Source: Gigaspora margarita
Lineage: Eukaryota; Glomeromycota; Glomeromycetes; Diversisporales; Gigasporaceae
Reading direction: 5' to 3'
Length of the DNA: 64,000 nucleotides
NCBI GenBank assembly: GCA_009809945.1
Contig: WTPW01000028.1
Coordinates: forward strand, 254,089-318,088
Position 1 is the first letter of the stretch. Each line of letters starts with the position of its first letter. The position numbers were made by a program, and so were the translations under genes. Positions 1 through 12,074 of this stretch are shown here, piece by piece. The notes under the pieces were generated by a model. That model worked only from the letters and a program-made list of their open reading frames with translations, was not told the origin of the DNA and did not search any database.

Positions 1-193
1 ATTCAAATTGGACCACTGGATGCCAAGATAATTGCCAAAAATTGTTTTTTGCTTCTTAAATTTTAGGTGTTTTTGCTAAAAAATTTCAAGTATGACCTCT
101 ATACTAGATGTCTGGGTCCTAGTACGTCTAAGTCATGTGATAATTGGTACATGCAAAATTATATGATTTGGTACATGCCAATTAGCAGTTATA

Positions 194-1537
194 GGACATG
201 TCCTTTAAATTGCTATCTATAATAAAATTATAATAAAAACATATGAATTTACTATAGATATGGATTTGAAGATTCTCTTTGATCTAACTTATTAACTTAA
301 AATTAAATGTTCAGGGATATAGAACAAGGGCAGAAGAAAAAATTGAGCTTAAAAATCGAATTAAAATTTTGCTGATTTTGCACAAAATGAAAATGTAACT
401 TTGCCAAAAAAAATATTTTCAAATTTTAAGGTGAGAAGCATATATAAAAAAATGCTTTGAACAACTTTACTTAGGCGATGAAAGTAGGTTACCTTTTAAG
501 AAAAATGGGTTATCTATGTACTAAATTTAAAATTTTTGGGTTTTCAATATAAACCTATTTTTTTGTCAAGATAATCTGCTTTGGGCTTCTAAGTACAGTC
601 AGACCTCTATAAATACAATCTCCATAAATGCAATACCTCCCTAGATGCATGTTTTTGTTTTGTCTGTAAGAAATTATTAGTGCTAAATGCATGTTCTATA
701 TTCTGTAAATGCACATTCTTCCAAATAATTTTCTATATCATGCTACCTCTCTAAATGCATGTAGCCAATCAAATTTTAGCATTTAAGATAGGTTATACAA
801 TTTTTTGGTAGAAATTACACAAACTTGATGATTTAATCCTTAAAGCTGCAATTTAATTGGCTTTCCTAAATGCAATACCTCCCTAAATACACATTGTAGG
901 CTTGTCTGTATATGTTGCATTTATAGAGGTTCAACTGTAAAACTGTTCAGCAGGTAATTCTACTCATATTGAGGTTAAAATGCATTTTCTTGGACTATGA
1001 TAAATGGGTTTAAAGTTGGAAATAAAATTTTTTTTCAACTTTAAACCCATTTTCACTTAGTAAAAGGTCTGAGAAAATGCATTTTAATTTTGATACGAGT
1101 AGAATTACCTGCTGAAAGGTTTACTTAGAAGCCCAAAGTAGGTTATCTTGACAAAAAAAGGGGTTTATATTGGAAACACAAAAATTTTATCTTTAGCACA
1201 TAGATAACCCATTTTTTTACAAGGTAACCTACTTTTGTCAACTAAGTAAAGTTGTTTAGAGCATGTTTATATATATATTTCTCATCTTAAAATTGGAAAT
1301 ATTCGTTTTTGGCAAAGTTACATTTTTGTTTTGTGCAAAATCAGTGAAATTTTAATTTAATTTTTAAGCTCAATTTTTTCTTATTTTCCCCTTGTTCTAT
1401 ATTCCCAAAACATTTAATTTTAAGTTAATAAGTTAGATTATAGAGAATCTTCTAATTCATATCTATAGTAAATTCATATGTTTTTATTATAATTTTTATT
1501 ATAGACAATATTTGGACCATTTTTTAAGAACATGTTC
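194..1537. mobile_element. Foldback transposable element with ~0.5 kb inverted arms
   Basis: The left arm (194-595 continued at 940-1022) reads as the reverse complement of the right arm (1033-1537), leaving only about 10 bases of loop. The outer ends are GGACATGTCC and GAACATGTTC. Matching landmarks include ACATATGAATTTACTATAGA on both arms, the AACTTTACTTAG block and the TCAGCAGGTAATTCTACTC block. No coding capacity is seen, so it is non-autonomous. A second copy of the same left arm lies at the end of the window (60749 onward). The superfamily is not assignable because I find no clear target-site duplication. Confidence 0.75.
596..937. mobile_element. MITE with pogo/Tc1-mariner-like ends, nested in the foldback
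   Basis: The ends are CAGTCAGACCTCTATAAATA and, reverse-complemented, CAGTTGAACCTCTATAAATG. It is flanked by TA on both sides (594-595 and 938-939). Removing the element and one TA restores the sequence seen in the other foldback arm near 1115-1130, so the insertion is directly demonstrated. Internally it holds short CTAAATGCA-type subrepeats. There is no ORF. CAGT ends with a TA duplication are typical of pogo/Tc1-mariner relatives. Confidence 0.82.
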
Positions 1538-1639
1538 AATGACTGTTAGGGGGAACTTAACCTATAGCCTGGAGTAGAGGGTTTTATCCTGTACCTGTTA
1601 TGTGACTATATTTATAAAATTAAATTTAACTGATTAATA

Positions 1640-2420
1640 TAAAATTGCATGTTTTTCTATTATCATTTTTGTGGTACCTTGTCATGCTTTCATTGTTGTT
1701 GTATGGTGTTTTTTTTGGTATTTTGTTATCATTCTTGCAGTGCTTTTTGTCACTCTTTTGTGTTGCTTTATCATGGTTTTGTGGTGTTTTTTTGTCATTT
1801 GGTAGTGTCTTTGGTTGTAATTTGGTGGTGCCTTTGGTCATCATTTGGTGCTGCCTTTGGTCATGCTTTTGGCCATCATTTGGTGGTACTTTACACTGTA
1901 GCTTGGTGATGTTTTTGGTTGTAGTTTGGTGGTGCTTTTGGTCATAGTTTGTGGTGCATTTGGTCATCATTTGTTGGTGCTTTTTGTTGTTATTTGTTGG
2001 TGCTTTTTGTTGTTATTTGTTGGTGCTTTTGATCATTGTTTGGTGGTGCTTTTGGTTATAGTTTAGTGGTGCTTTTGGTCATTATTTGTTGGTGCTTTTT
2101 GTTGTTTTCATCATTGTTTGTTGGTGCTTTTGATCATTGTTTGGTGGTGCTTTTGATCATTGTTTGGTGGTGCTTTTGGTCATCATTTGGTGGTATTTTT
2201 GGTTGTCATTTGATAGTGCTATATATTGTTTGGTGGTGCTTTTGGTCATCATTTGGTGGTATTTTTGGTTGTTATTTGATAGTGCTTTATGTTGTTTGGT
2301 GGGGCTTTTGGTTGTGGTTTGGTGGTGCTTTTGGTCATTATTTAGTGGTACTTTTGTTGCTGCGCAGTGTTTTTGATTGTTGTTCATGCTTTTGTTCATT
2401 ATTTGCTATACTCTTGTAGC
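1640..2420. repeat. Degenerate minisatellite, TTTGGTGGTGCTTTTGGTCA unit
   Basis: A G/T-biased repeat with a unit of about 21-27 bases recurs across roughly 780 bases, with drift and higher-order copies (for example 2160-2250 against 2228-2310). Because of strand bias and lack of stops it opens long hydrophobic ORFs on the plus strand and Gln/His/Thr/Lys-rich ones on the minus strand. I read these as by-products of the repeat. The following 2421-2683 is poly-T and A/T-rich filler. Confidence 0.85.
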
Positions 2421-2683
2421 ATTTTTTTTTTATTTGTTTTGCTATGCTCTTTTTGTTGATTGCAATTTTTTTTTTTTTTTGTACTTTTTGATACTTCATA
2501 TTTTTTTTCAATAAAAAATTGTCTTTAATAATACAATATATAATAAAAAAAAAAGACATCAAAATTTTGAATTTTTTAATATTTGGACCAATCAAATTTA
2601 GGCAGTACAAGATAAAAACCTATACCCCCCAAGCATAGATAAAAGCCTCTACCCGGATACAGGATAAGGACGCTCGCCAGTTA

Positions 2684-3355
2684 GAGTGTCCAGGATCATG
2701 ATCCGGGATAATATCCGCATAATTCACATTATAGCACTGCGATTTCTCATAATCTCGCATAATTTATCCATTCACTCGTATAAAGAAATTTCTATTGGCC
2801 AAATGACGTTACACAGATTAAGTTACACAGATGTGATATCAAGTCGGCCTATATTATACTCTAATGTTGGCTAATTCCGAGTAGGATCATGTGAATAATG
2901 CTGGCTAAACTATCATAGTATCTACACTTTAAAATTAATAGATCCAAATGTAGTAACAATTATTTATTATACCGGAACTTTATAACGATTATATGCCAAC
3001 ACAATATTAGTTGTACAAAGTAAGTTACGTAACGTACGTACATACGTACTTGTAATTTTTGACATGGGCAAAATTAGAACACAAAAAATTTCTTATAAAA
3101 TTTTGTGCTTTTAGATTAAGGATAAAATCTTGCAATTAGGTTAGAGTTCGAAAATATTATTTGTATAATAACACGTAAAAACAGTTTCATAGACTAAATT
3201 TTTGTTTATAAACGTTTGACTTGCATTACAGCAGATCTTGATACTTGGGCAGCAAAATTTTTTAACCCTAATCCTGGGGGTCCGCATAATTCGCATAATT
3301 TGTAAGTAACCGGATGCATAATTTGGCATTTATCGGATCATAATCCTGGACACCC
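2684..3355 (+). mobile_element. 672-bp TA-flanked MITE, GTGTCCAGGAT family, copy 1
   Basis: It starts GAGTGTCCAGGATCATGATC and ends with the inverted form, ...CGGATCATAATCCTGGACACCC. TA lies at both borders (2682-2683 and 3356-3357). CGCATAAT subrepeats cluster near both ends. Two further copies (8440-9114 same orientation, 9184-9904 inverted) confirm the borders. There is no coding capacity. Confidence 0.85.
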
Positions 3356-3357
3356 TA

Positions 3358-4040
3358 GCACTACCCTAGCGCAAACCAATAGCAAGTCTCGCCTTGATGT
3401 AACTATGTAACTTTACATGAGCGGGAAGATCAAAACAAATCGGTCGCTTTTTCAAAAATCGCTTATTTCCCTAAGATTTGCATAAGAAATCACCTTTGCG
3501 CCCTAACGAAAAAAATTCCTTGTTCAATTTTACTATATGTCTTGCTAACATCAAACCCTATAGGAACTCTAACCCTAACTTAAACGAACTTGAAGTTTTT
3601 TGGCCATAGTCACGTGATAATGGCGATCCTGGGGAAGATGTGGTGCACCCCGCATCAAAAATAAACGTCCTTATATAATTATTTATTCAATTATAAAATT
3701 CAGAAAGACATTCATTTGGCAACGCTATCATTTTTGAGAAGATCATGATTATACCAAAATAGATTATATAGCAACATGCAGTCTTTAACATATTGTAGTA
3801 CATTTATTTTTAACCTGATAAGTATAGATAATATTAAATAAATTAAGCTTGATTTTCGATAGTATAAACTTTTTTTAACGTTTACAAATATTTATTAAAA
3901 AATTAAAAAAAAAGATTTTGTAATTCTAAAGTTCCTAACATATTTAAATTAAATATGATATTATAATGCACTAAAAAAAGATTATTTAATATGTATGAAA
4001 TTCGTAATCGGTTACCGGTTACCGGTTACTTGGTTATTTA
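3358..4040. other. Intergenic stretch downstream of the glycosyltransferase
   Basis: No gene is visible. The first half holds an old repeat with AACCCTAAC-like words (around 3540-3600) that recurs in degenerate form near 14600-14700. At 4008-4030 the 7-bp unit GGTTACC is repeated in tandem just beyond the glycosyltransferase stop codon. Confidence 0.5.
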
Positions 4041-6127
4041 TTATGCTTTTTTTGCCTTTAAACGGTTTTGAGAATTTATATCCTGATTTCTAATAAAATT
4101 AATATAAAAGTATCTAGCAATTTTGAATAAAGTAAAAACAAAACCACCACTTAACGCCAAAAATAAAATAACAGCAGCACCATAAACATCTAAATATCTT
4201 CCTCTAATAAAACCCATTCTCGTATCAGGAGTAATCCAATCTCTTAATAAATTTTCATTATTGACTTTAAATCCAGCAATTTCATCTTTAATTCCTTCAT
4301 ATTTTTCAGTATTCATAACTATTTCAATTAAATCAGCAGCTCTAAATTTTCTTTTACTATTAACTTTAGCCAAAAATTGTAATCTTTCTGCATTCATTTT
4401 AAAACTTTCTTCATTTAATAATCTTTTAACTTTTAATTCTATATCATCAACTTTTAAATTAGATTTTGAAAGTTTCAAAGCCATACCAGCCAATTCTAAC
4501 ATTTCAGAATTTCTAGGTTGATCACCAAATATAGGAAGTACTAACATTGGAGTTGCCGTATACATAGCTTCATGACTACTACCCGCACCACCATGACTTA
4601 AAAATAATTTTGTATTTTCATGAGATAGTATAGCAAATTGAGGAGAGAAATTAGAGACATGAATATGAGGATGTTCATTATTTAATACAGCAACTAATGG
4701 AGTACTTGAATTAGCTAATTTAAGAGATTCCGAGGTATTAGTTCTTACAGTAGACCATATTACACCATCAATAACATTTTGATCGATTAATTTAAGAAAA
4801 GAATTTAAAATGGTGATAACGTTTTGAGGAGATATGGCTACGTGAGTTCCAAGAGCAAAGTATATAGTTCGAGGATGATCAGCAAGAAATGATTCAAGAA
4901 CTGGAGTTAGACTTGGAAAAGTGTCAGGCATNACAGGACCAATATCTTGANNGAGTGGNGAATTANCAGCTGGTATCTGTATAATAATTATAATAATTTA
5001 TAATAATTTATAATAATTTATAATATTTAGTAAGGAAATGTGTAAAAATTTAATTTTTTTAATAAATAATAAATAATTGACCAAGAATTAAATAATACTT
5101 ACATCAAAACCAAAGAAATTATTTGACAACATTAAAAGATTTGATACTCTCCCATTTATATCCCAAGATGGATCTATGCCTACGCTTGCTCTTTGAGCGT
5201 TAATATCTCTTAAAATGTCTATTAAATTCCAAGCTTGTTTTAAAGGTGCTATGATCGCACATCTAAATCTGTTATAAAATGATTCATTTTCCATATTCAC
5301 ATGACATCCAAATAACGGATCTGATTTATATACCGGACGAGTTACTAATAAAAGAGAAAAATTATGTTACTTATATGTACTTTTTATAGGATAGAAAGGA
5401 TATTTAGATTAAATAAAATTGGTGAAATTTTAGTATACACTTACTAGAAGCTAAATCCGAGGCAATTCCAACAGCTGGTTTTCCCAGTTTCCAAGCGAGG
5501 TCAAAGCACGGATAGTTTATTAAATAATCACAAAAGAATAAATCAACGTTGATATCTTTAGCAATTTGTTTATAGATATTATAATAAGGTACGTAAGAAT
5601 TAACACCAATTTTTCTGACAACGGATGATANCTTGTTTGGATCATTANCCATCATTGCATTTATCATTNTTGTTGGACGNAAATNCTCATTATCAAAAAT
5701 AATTTGTGGAATTGAACGATAATTGGTTGATCGTGCTGTATAGTTTCCTGGAGATATTAATGTTACCTAGAAATCGAAAAAAAATAATATATAATAAAAA
5801 AAAAAAAAATTAAGCATAAATTGTATAAATTATATAAATTAATTGTATAAAATTTAAATTAGATAATAAAAAAATAAAATCATAAAAATAAAATCATACA
5901 TTATATCCTCGATCCATTAAAATATTCATAATTTCCAACATTTGAGGAAGATGAGATCCTCCGATCATTGAGGTAGCGAGTATATTCTTGGGTATATTAC
6001 TTCTGTCTATCGACAAATCTCGTTTAATCAACTGCGCAGATCCAAGAGATTGATTTATAAAAAAAGTAAAAAATATGGCAAAATGCCAAAGATTAAGTAA
6101 TAGCGAAAATAAATTGTTTAGATGCAT
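4041..6127 (-). CDS. UDP-glycosyltransferase (UGT family), four exons
   Basis: Predicted membrane UGT that moves a sugar from a UDP-sugar to an unknown lipophilic acceptor in the ER. Exons on the minus strand: 6127-5900, 5766-5445, 5344-5103, 4976-4041. All introns are GT...AG and the joined frame is about 575 residues with no stop. Residues 1-31 form a signal peptide. GGSHLPQM (His59) matches the N-terminal acceptor-activating His region. The donor-site signature is at residues 390-421 (SHGGAGSSHEA...FGDQPRN). A membrane segment (about 528-551) precedes a basic tail ending KAKKA, which fits the KxKxx ER-retrieval pattern. The layout is like animal UGTs. Several N bases (4932-4966, 5631-5685) leave a few residues unknown. 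Acceptor specificity cannot be read from the sequence. The start is the first Met before the signal peptide. Confidence 0.88.
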
Positions 6128-6181
6128 TTTTTTTTTGATGAATTTTTTGATAAGTTTTGATTTTTGACTTTTAGCAAGAGA

Positions 6182-6196
6182 ATATTTATATATTTT
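6182..6196 (-). promoter_or_regulatory. Possible TATA element of the UGT gene
   Basis: The minus strand reads ATATATAAATATT about 55-70 bases upstream of the UGT start codon. In such AT-rich DNA this word is common, so the call is weak. Confidence 0.3.
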
Positions 6197-8262
6197 TCAG
6201 TCTAAATTTTGATCACATATTGATTACGTATCGGCATGTATGGATAAAAAAAACTGCCGGTTTTACCGAAGAATATTTATTGCATATGGAGACGTATTAT
6301 ACCCAACAGCAGTTTTGATTATTAATCATTAAATCAATAACCATAATAAACGAAATCATCATAAATTGACATTGCTGTAAATTTACCTGGTTTCCTACAT
6401 CCCGAATTCCGAGAGCGTTGGAATGTGGATAATGGTAAAATTTAGCCGATTAACTATTAATCATGTAAAATATATACGTAAATTTAATGTAAGAAGGCGT
6501 AGTAATTTTTTTTTTAAAAAAGATACGAGTTCATTTTGATGTAAACTATAAAAATTTAACGTATACAGCAAATTAAGCTGAGTCATGTGTTAATCAGCAG
6601 ATGAGAAAAAACTCGTTGATATTCTAATCTTTATTTATCGAGAATGTTATGGAAAAGTTTAATTTTCAAATTACTGTGATCAGCAAATTCCGAGCATCAC
6701 AAAGAAATCAGAAATCTAGAAATACATAATTGGCTAAAAATTAGTTTTATAATCTAATGATTATTACTATTATTCTACGTATTACCAACCTTAATAAAAA
6801 ACATTCCAGAAACTAACCTAAAAAACATTGCAAAAATAAATAAAATAAATAAATAAATAATACAAAAAAGTCAACTCTTTCTATGAACTGCCTTCAATGT
6901 GCTATTTTTTTTTTTTGAACCGAAAATTTTGACAACGATAAAGTATATCGATAAAGTATATCGATAAAGTATATCGATAAAGTATATCGATATATTGTTC
7001 ATGATTTCCATATTTCACATTTCTCATAGTTGCCCTCAAAATGCGCAACTCATTCTTCCTACCTGCCTTGTTTGTAGATCTGAACCGGTTTTACGTATCT
7101 GATTTAACATATTAAGAACGGTAATTTTCATTTGATTAATAATCAATACTTTATTTAGGAAATAAATTTTAAAAAATTATTTACTATTTATGTAAAGTAC
7201 ATATGTGAAGTGCAGCGGTGTTGTGAAGCCGACATTACATAGGATTAGGATTAGCTTTGATTAGTTGCATGGTAGATATTTTAATTAATTGTCACTTGGC
7301 GTGATATCGGCTAAATGAGCTGTCAGTGAAATAAGACGCGCAGAATTCAAAAAACCTTAACGCTAATCAAATGTACGTACATACGTGGCATACTTGTGCT
7401 ACGAGCAGAGTTTTTTTTCGATTTTTTAACAGCTCCTTGCGTAGAATAATTAAGGATGAAAGAACAGCTTTTTATGGTTTTTTTTTGACATTGATGCTGA
7501 GATTAAAAATTCGATTGAAGCTAGAACTGCCCAATTACAATAAACTATGCATTTTTTATTTGGTATGTTTTTCTCCAAACTTTAATAAACAGCAACGAGT
7601 TTTTTTTTACTCGATCATTATCCAAACGCACACGAATTTCTGTTAATGTAAGTTTTCCACGAAGCATAGTTGTTATTAAAATTTATTTATTTAATTAAAA
7701 ATAGAAAATTTTACATTTAAATTAAAATAAATAAATAATAAATACGTATACATTATAATTGTTACGTCATAATGTATTAAAATCATTTTTAAAATCAGTT
7801 TTAAATCATACAATCATGTTTTTAAGATCACATTTTTAAACATTTTCCATCCCTAAGAATAATACGCTAAAAAGAATTTATAGTACTTATATCTATGCTT
7901 AAATTTGTTAACTGGTTGCGAAAATACAAGGATCTGTTTCTCAAAACAGCCGGACGTGTTTATAATATCTTTATATCTAAGATTAGCGTAAAATCCAAAA
8001 AAAAATTTATACACATTAAACTCATTAAGTTACACAACCAATATGCAAATTTGATTGATGTACTTAAAATAGCTGGCCAATCATATTGGTTGTGTAACTT
8101 CACGTGTATTAAAATGGGATAAAATTGTTGTATAATGCAAATTCAGTAAAAATTGCGATTTATTGTTTTCTTTTCGAAATTTTATAGGGTCCCTGGTGTC
8201 CGTAGACTGGGCGATAGATTTCGAGTATGAATATGTAAAAAAAAACAAATATTATGGTGATC
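6197..8262. other. Intergenic AT-rich region
   Basis: No gene is supported. Small open frames (for example 7371-7646 and 7895-8122) lack family features. It contains a 13-bp tandem repeat (6936-6995) and a small hairpin (about 8025-8100) with the arms TTAAGTTACACAACCAATAT and its complement. Confidence 0.5.
6936..6995. repeat. Tandem repeat, 13 bp x ~4.5
   Basis: CGATAAAGTATAT occurs four times without change at 6936, 6949, 6962 and 6975, then breaks down in CGATATAT. Confidence 0.95.
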
Positions 8263-8368
8263 GCTGGCATAGTTTAGTAGGTAGAGCGGGGCCCTCAAGT
8301 ATGATTCTGTTACTAGTTAGATTGCCCATTATTGAGGGATTTCCCGTTCAATTCCAACACACCGACTA
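8263..8368 (+). other. tRNA-like remnant (possible SINE head)
   Basis: TAGTTTAGTAGGTAGAGC (8270-8287) resembles an A box with the D-arm, and GTTCAATTCC (8346-8355) resembles a B box. The spacing is slightly long, no proper anticodon stem forms and the acceptor ends do not pair well. It is at best a decayed tRNA or a tRNA-derived SINE. Confidence 0.2.
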
Positions 8369-8439
8369 AATATGATTTAGATAAAACATGTCATGTGATC
8401 ATCACATCATATATCAATTTTTTTTATTATATGGTGCTA

Positions 8440-9114
8440 GAGCGTCCAGGATTATGATCCGGGATAATATCCGCATAATTCACCTTATAGCACATAAAAT
8501 ATGCATTTCGCATAATTTAAAGAAATTCGCATAATCTCGCATAATTTATCCATTCGCTCGTATAAAGAAGGTTCTATTGGCCAAATGACGTTACACAGAT
8601 TAAGTTACACAGAATGTGTTATCAAGTCGGCCTATATTATACTCTAACGTTGGCTAATTCCGAGTAGGATCATGTCAATAATGCTGGCTAAACTATCATA
8701 GTATCTACACTTTAAAATTAATAGATCCGAATGCAGTAACAATTATTTATTATACCAGAACTTTTATAGCATTGGTATAACGATTATATGCCAACACACT
8801 ATTGGTTGTACGTAACATACGTACATACATGCTTGTAATTTTGACATGGGCAAAAATTAGAACACTAAACTTCTAGTAAAATTCTGTGCTTTTAGATTAG
8901 GGATAAAATCTTGCAATTAGGTTAGAGTTCGNAAATATTATTTGTATAAATAACAGTAAAACAGTTTCATAGACTAAATTTTTGGTTATAAACGGATCTT
9001 GATATTTGGGCAGCAAAATTTTTTAACCCTAATCCTAGGTCCGCATAATTCGCATAATTTGTAATTTACCGGATGCATAATTTGGCATTTACCGGATCGT
9101 AATCCTGGACACCC
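8440..9114 (+). mobile_element. GTGTCCAGGAT-family MITE, copy 2
   Basis: Same family and orientation as 2684-3355, with GAGCGTCCAGGATTATGATC at the start and ...ATCGTAATCCTGGACACCC at the end. TA borders lie at 8438-8439 and 9115-9116. One N is present near 8932. No ORF. Confidence 0.85.
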
Positions 9115-9183
9115 TATATGGTGCATGTACCCTAGAATCGGTGTCACATGACTAAGGTGGCCAATTTTGGAAGGTCCGAATTA

Positions 9184-9904
9184 GGGTGAGGATAGTATTA
9201 TGATCCTGTAAATGCCAAATTATGCATCCGGTAAATTACAAATTATGCGAATTATGCGGACTTCAGGATTAGGGTTAAAAAATTTTGCTGCCCAAATATC
9301 AAGATCTGCTGTAATGCAAGACAAACGTTTATAACCAAAAATTTAGTCTATGAAACTGTTTTTACGTGTTATAATACAAATAATATTTCCGAACTCTAAC
9401 CTAATTGCAAGATTTTATCCCTAATCTAAAAAGTATCTAAAAGCACAAAATTTTATTAGAAATTTTTGGTGTTCTAATTTTTCCCATGTCAAAAATTACA
9501 AGTACGTATGTACGAACGTTACGTAACTTACTTTGTACAACCAATAGTGCGTTGGCATATATTCGTTATACCAATGCTATAAAAGTTCCGATATAATAAT
9601 AATTGTTACTACATTCGGATCTATTAATTTTAAAGTGTAGATGCTATGATAGTTTAGCCAGCATTATTCACATGATCATACTCGGAATTAGCCAACGTTA
9701 GAGTATAATATAGGCCGATTTGATTTCACATTCTGTGTAACTTATTCTGTGTAACGTCAATTGGCCAATAGAAATTTCTTTATATGAGAGAATGGATAAA
9801 TTATGCGAGATTATGCGAATTTCTTTAAATTATGCGAAATTGCATATTTTATGTGTTATAAGGTGAATTATGCGGATATTATCCCGGATCATGATCCTGG
9901 ACAC
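9184..9904 (-). mobile_element. GTGTCCAGGAT-family MITE, copy 3 (inverted)
   Basis: It is the reverse complement of copies 1 and 2 along its length. The end at 9890-9904 (ATGATCCTGGACAC, followed by TA) is intact. The end at 9184 is rearranged (GGGTGAGGATAGTATTATG). With copy 2 only 69 bases away it forms a palindrome of about 1.46 kb. Confidence 0.82.
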
Positions 9905-10043
9905 TATAGGAAGCAGTCATACAGTCACGCCACCTGGGACGCAGGAAATCGGGTTAGATACGTTTCCCGAAAAGGAAGATTGATTGAAGGCTGAAGATCA
10001 TATGCGAAATGCAGCATATGTCAACCAAGGGCAAACGTCCCTA

Positions 10044-10393
10044 GCTCTCCCATAAAAAATTGTTCACCCCTGTAATATTGGCCATTCGAATTTCAGGATC
10101 AGGTGTAACGTAAAATTCGAAACGAACCCACCTTTTTACAAAAAAACAAAAATAGCTTTAAATTTTAACTAGGAAACCACCTTCTGCGGCCTAATTAAAA
10201 ATGTTCCTCGTGAAATTTTACTAATAGGGCATTCTAACCCCATGCTATTCTCACCCTGACCCCAACTATAACGCGTTTTTCGTTTTATACGCAACTTTTT
10301 ACTTAGAAAACAAAAAACGTTTGTTTTGACTATCACGTTACACCTGATCTTAAATTTTGATTGGCTGAGGTGAATAATTTTTTGTGGGAGAGC
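10044..10393. mobile_element. MITE with ~65-bp inverted ends, TA duplication
   Basis: The ends GCTCTCCCATAAAAAATTGT and, reverse-complemented, GCTCTCCCACAAAAAATTAT are flanked by TA at 10042-10043 and 10394-10395. Similarity of the ends continues through GATCAGGTGTAACGT. The middle carries CCCTGACCCCAACT-like words. No ORF. Confidence 0.8.
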
Positions 10394-10395
10394 TA

Positions 10396-11125
10396 CCTAA
10401 GTCACCAAGGGCAAGGGGTGCGAGTATTAAAATAACAAAACAGCGTGGGAGAAAACTGGAAAACTATGAGCACAAACGCATGCGGCCCTAGACCCACAAC
10501 GATCAGAGAAAAAATTTTTTCGACCCACCCACCCAACCCACATATGATTGCTACTGTACCATTTTCATTTTTCACACGATGACTACGTGACCTACCATCC
10601 CTCCTCCCGCACATGTTTATTTATATCCAATCTCCGCTCACAGCCGGCTTGCTGCGGCAGGCGGGAAACCACCGGCTAGATCCCACAGCGACTCCCAGCG
10701 CAATGTTTGTTGCAACTTTCGGGATGTCTTTGCCGTCCCGGCCGAACTCGGCCGACCAGCATCATTATACACTGTCCATTGATTAATTAATTACTTCAAT
10801 AAAAAATCATCTCCGGCCTAAGATAACCGCCGGCTTAGCCCAAAAAAAAAAAAGACAATAAAGTTGTGTAATGCAATACTTTTCGAAAATGTAAATTCGT
10901 CGATTTGTGTAATTTATGAAAATCATATGATAAAATTTTGGATGTGACAAATCGTGTGACTGGTAAGGTATTACCCACCTTACGAGCTTATAATTTTTAT
11001 GATGAGATTACTTGACACTCATCGTAATGGGTTTGGGTTTCAGATTAGCCGGTCCGCAGTGACTTGCTTTAGAAAGATCTTCAATTCCCGAACATATGGT
11101 GGCTGTGTATCTGTGAGAACTCATA
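10396..11125. other. GC-richer intergenic block with shared repeat pieces
   Basis: This is the least AT-rich part of the window. Positions 10641-10720 are clearly similar to the minus strand of 19250-19392 (shared CAGCCGGCTTGCTG, GGCAGGCG, GAAACCA and CAGCGCAAT words). Positions 10883-10962 match 51617-51694 (GATTTGTGTAATTT, ATGTGACAAATC). No convincing ORF was found; it may be the 5' region of a duplicated gene. Confidence 0.5.
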
Positions 11126-11365
11126 CAGGGGCGTCCCCAAAATTCCGAGTCGGAATACTTCGGAGTGCATCGGAATCATGGTCGGCTAAATCGGAATTGA
11201 TCAATTTTCCCAAAGATCATAAAAAATTTTACTAATAAATCATATCCATTCATTAAGTAAAAACTGCCCAGCTGATAATTTTGCTATAGGACCTGCTAAC
11301 AATTTGGGCTAAACCCCGACCTAGAACCGGCGCACCCAACCCGGAATTTTGGAGACCCTCCTCTG
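11126..11365. mobile_element. Short hAT-like MITE
   Basis: The start CAGGGGCGTCCCCAAAATTC and the reverse-complemented end CAGAGGAGGGTCTCCAAAAT share CAG.GG and TCCAAAATTCCG. CAGGGGCG-type termini are typical of hAT elements. No clean 8-bp duplication is visible, so the exact borders are uncertain. Confidence 0.5.
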
Positions 11366-12074
11366 TGAGTTGATTATCTGTCTATATTCTTGTAAACAGA
11401 AAGAAAAAAATATGGATTACTTAATATCGATATGTATCTCAAATTATTATTGTTGCAGAAACGACTATGGCTTATGCTTATTTTTTTTTTTGTAATATTT
11501 AAGTTACATGTTTTATCTATTTTATCCGGTAAAACTCATATGATCATGAAATTATTTCTTTTTTGTTATTTTTTCATGTGTTATGATGTAAACATGTTTA
11601 TTTAAATTAAACCTCAACCGACAACTCCCTATCATGATCATAAATTGCCGGATAATGTATACTTATCCATCTATATTTATATTGACTGTATTAAGCCTCA
11701 AGCACTAAATAAATATCAATTCTTTTTTTTTTTTTTAATCTTACGATGATTATTACAAATAATAACAAGTAATCTAATAGTATTTTAGACGAACGTAGAT
11801 TTATTGAATAATTTGAAATTATTAATTTATTTTTATTCTCACTGAAAAAATTAAGTTATGAATATACCGATTATTCATTAGCTGAATTATTTAAATTTCT
11901 CTTACTGTACCTAAGTTGATTACCTGGTATAAATGATTATTTATTGGTTGAATGAAGTATTTAAATAATATTACTCATTACACATTAACTCGTCTGTGCT
12001 AACTTATCACCATTTTTAGCCTCTTATTCGGATTGATTTAGGTGAAGAGTACTAATAGAAGTATTTGAATATGT
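11366..12074. other. AT-rich DNA without recognised features
   Basis: I see only A/T-rich filler with poly-T tracts and no ORF with family signals. Confidence 0.5.

Noticed and set aside
1626..2420. Several overlapping ORFs of 79-127 codons on both strands
   Set aside because: They all lie in the GGTGGTGCTTTTGG minisatellite, and their hydrophobic or Gln/His/Thr/Lys repeats follow from the DNA unit.
3540..3600. AACCCTAAC words as possible telomere repeat
   Set aside because: Only scattered single units here and at 10250, 14650, 20110 and 37905; they belong to dispersed repeats and never form an array.
7371..8122. ORFs at 7371-7646 and 7895-8122
   Set aside because: Composition like random AT-rich DNA, no homology pattern, no neighbouring exons.
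10999..11235. 78-codon ORF
   Set aside because: Half of it is the left part of a hAT-like MITE.
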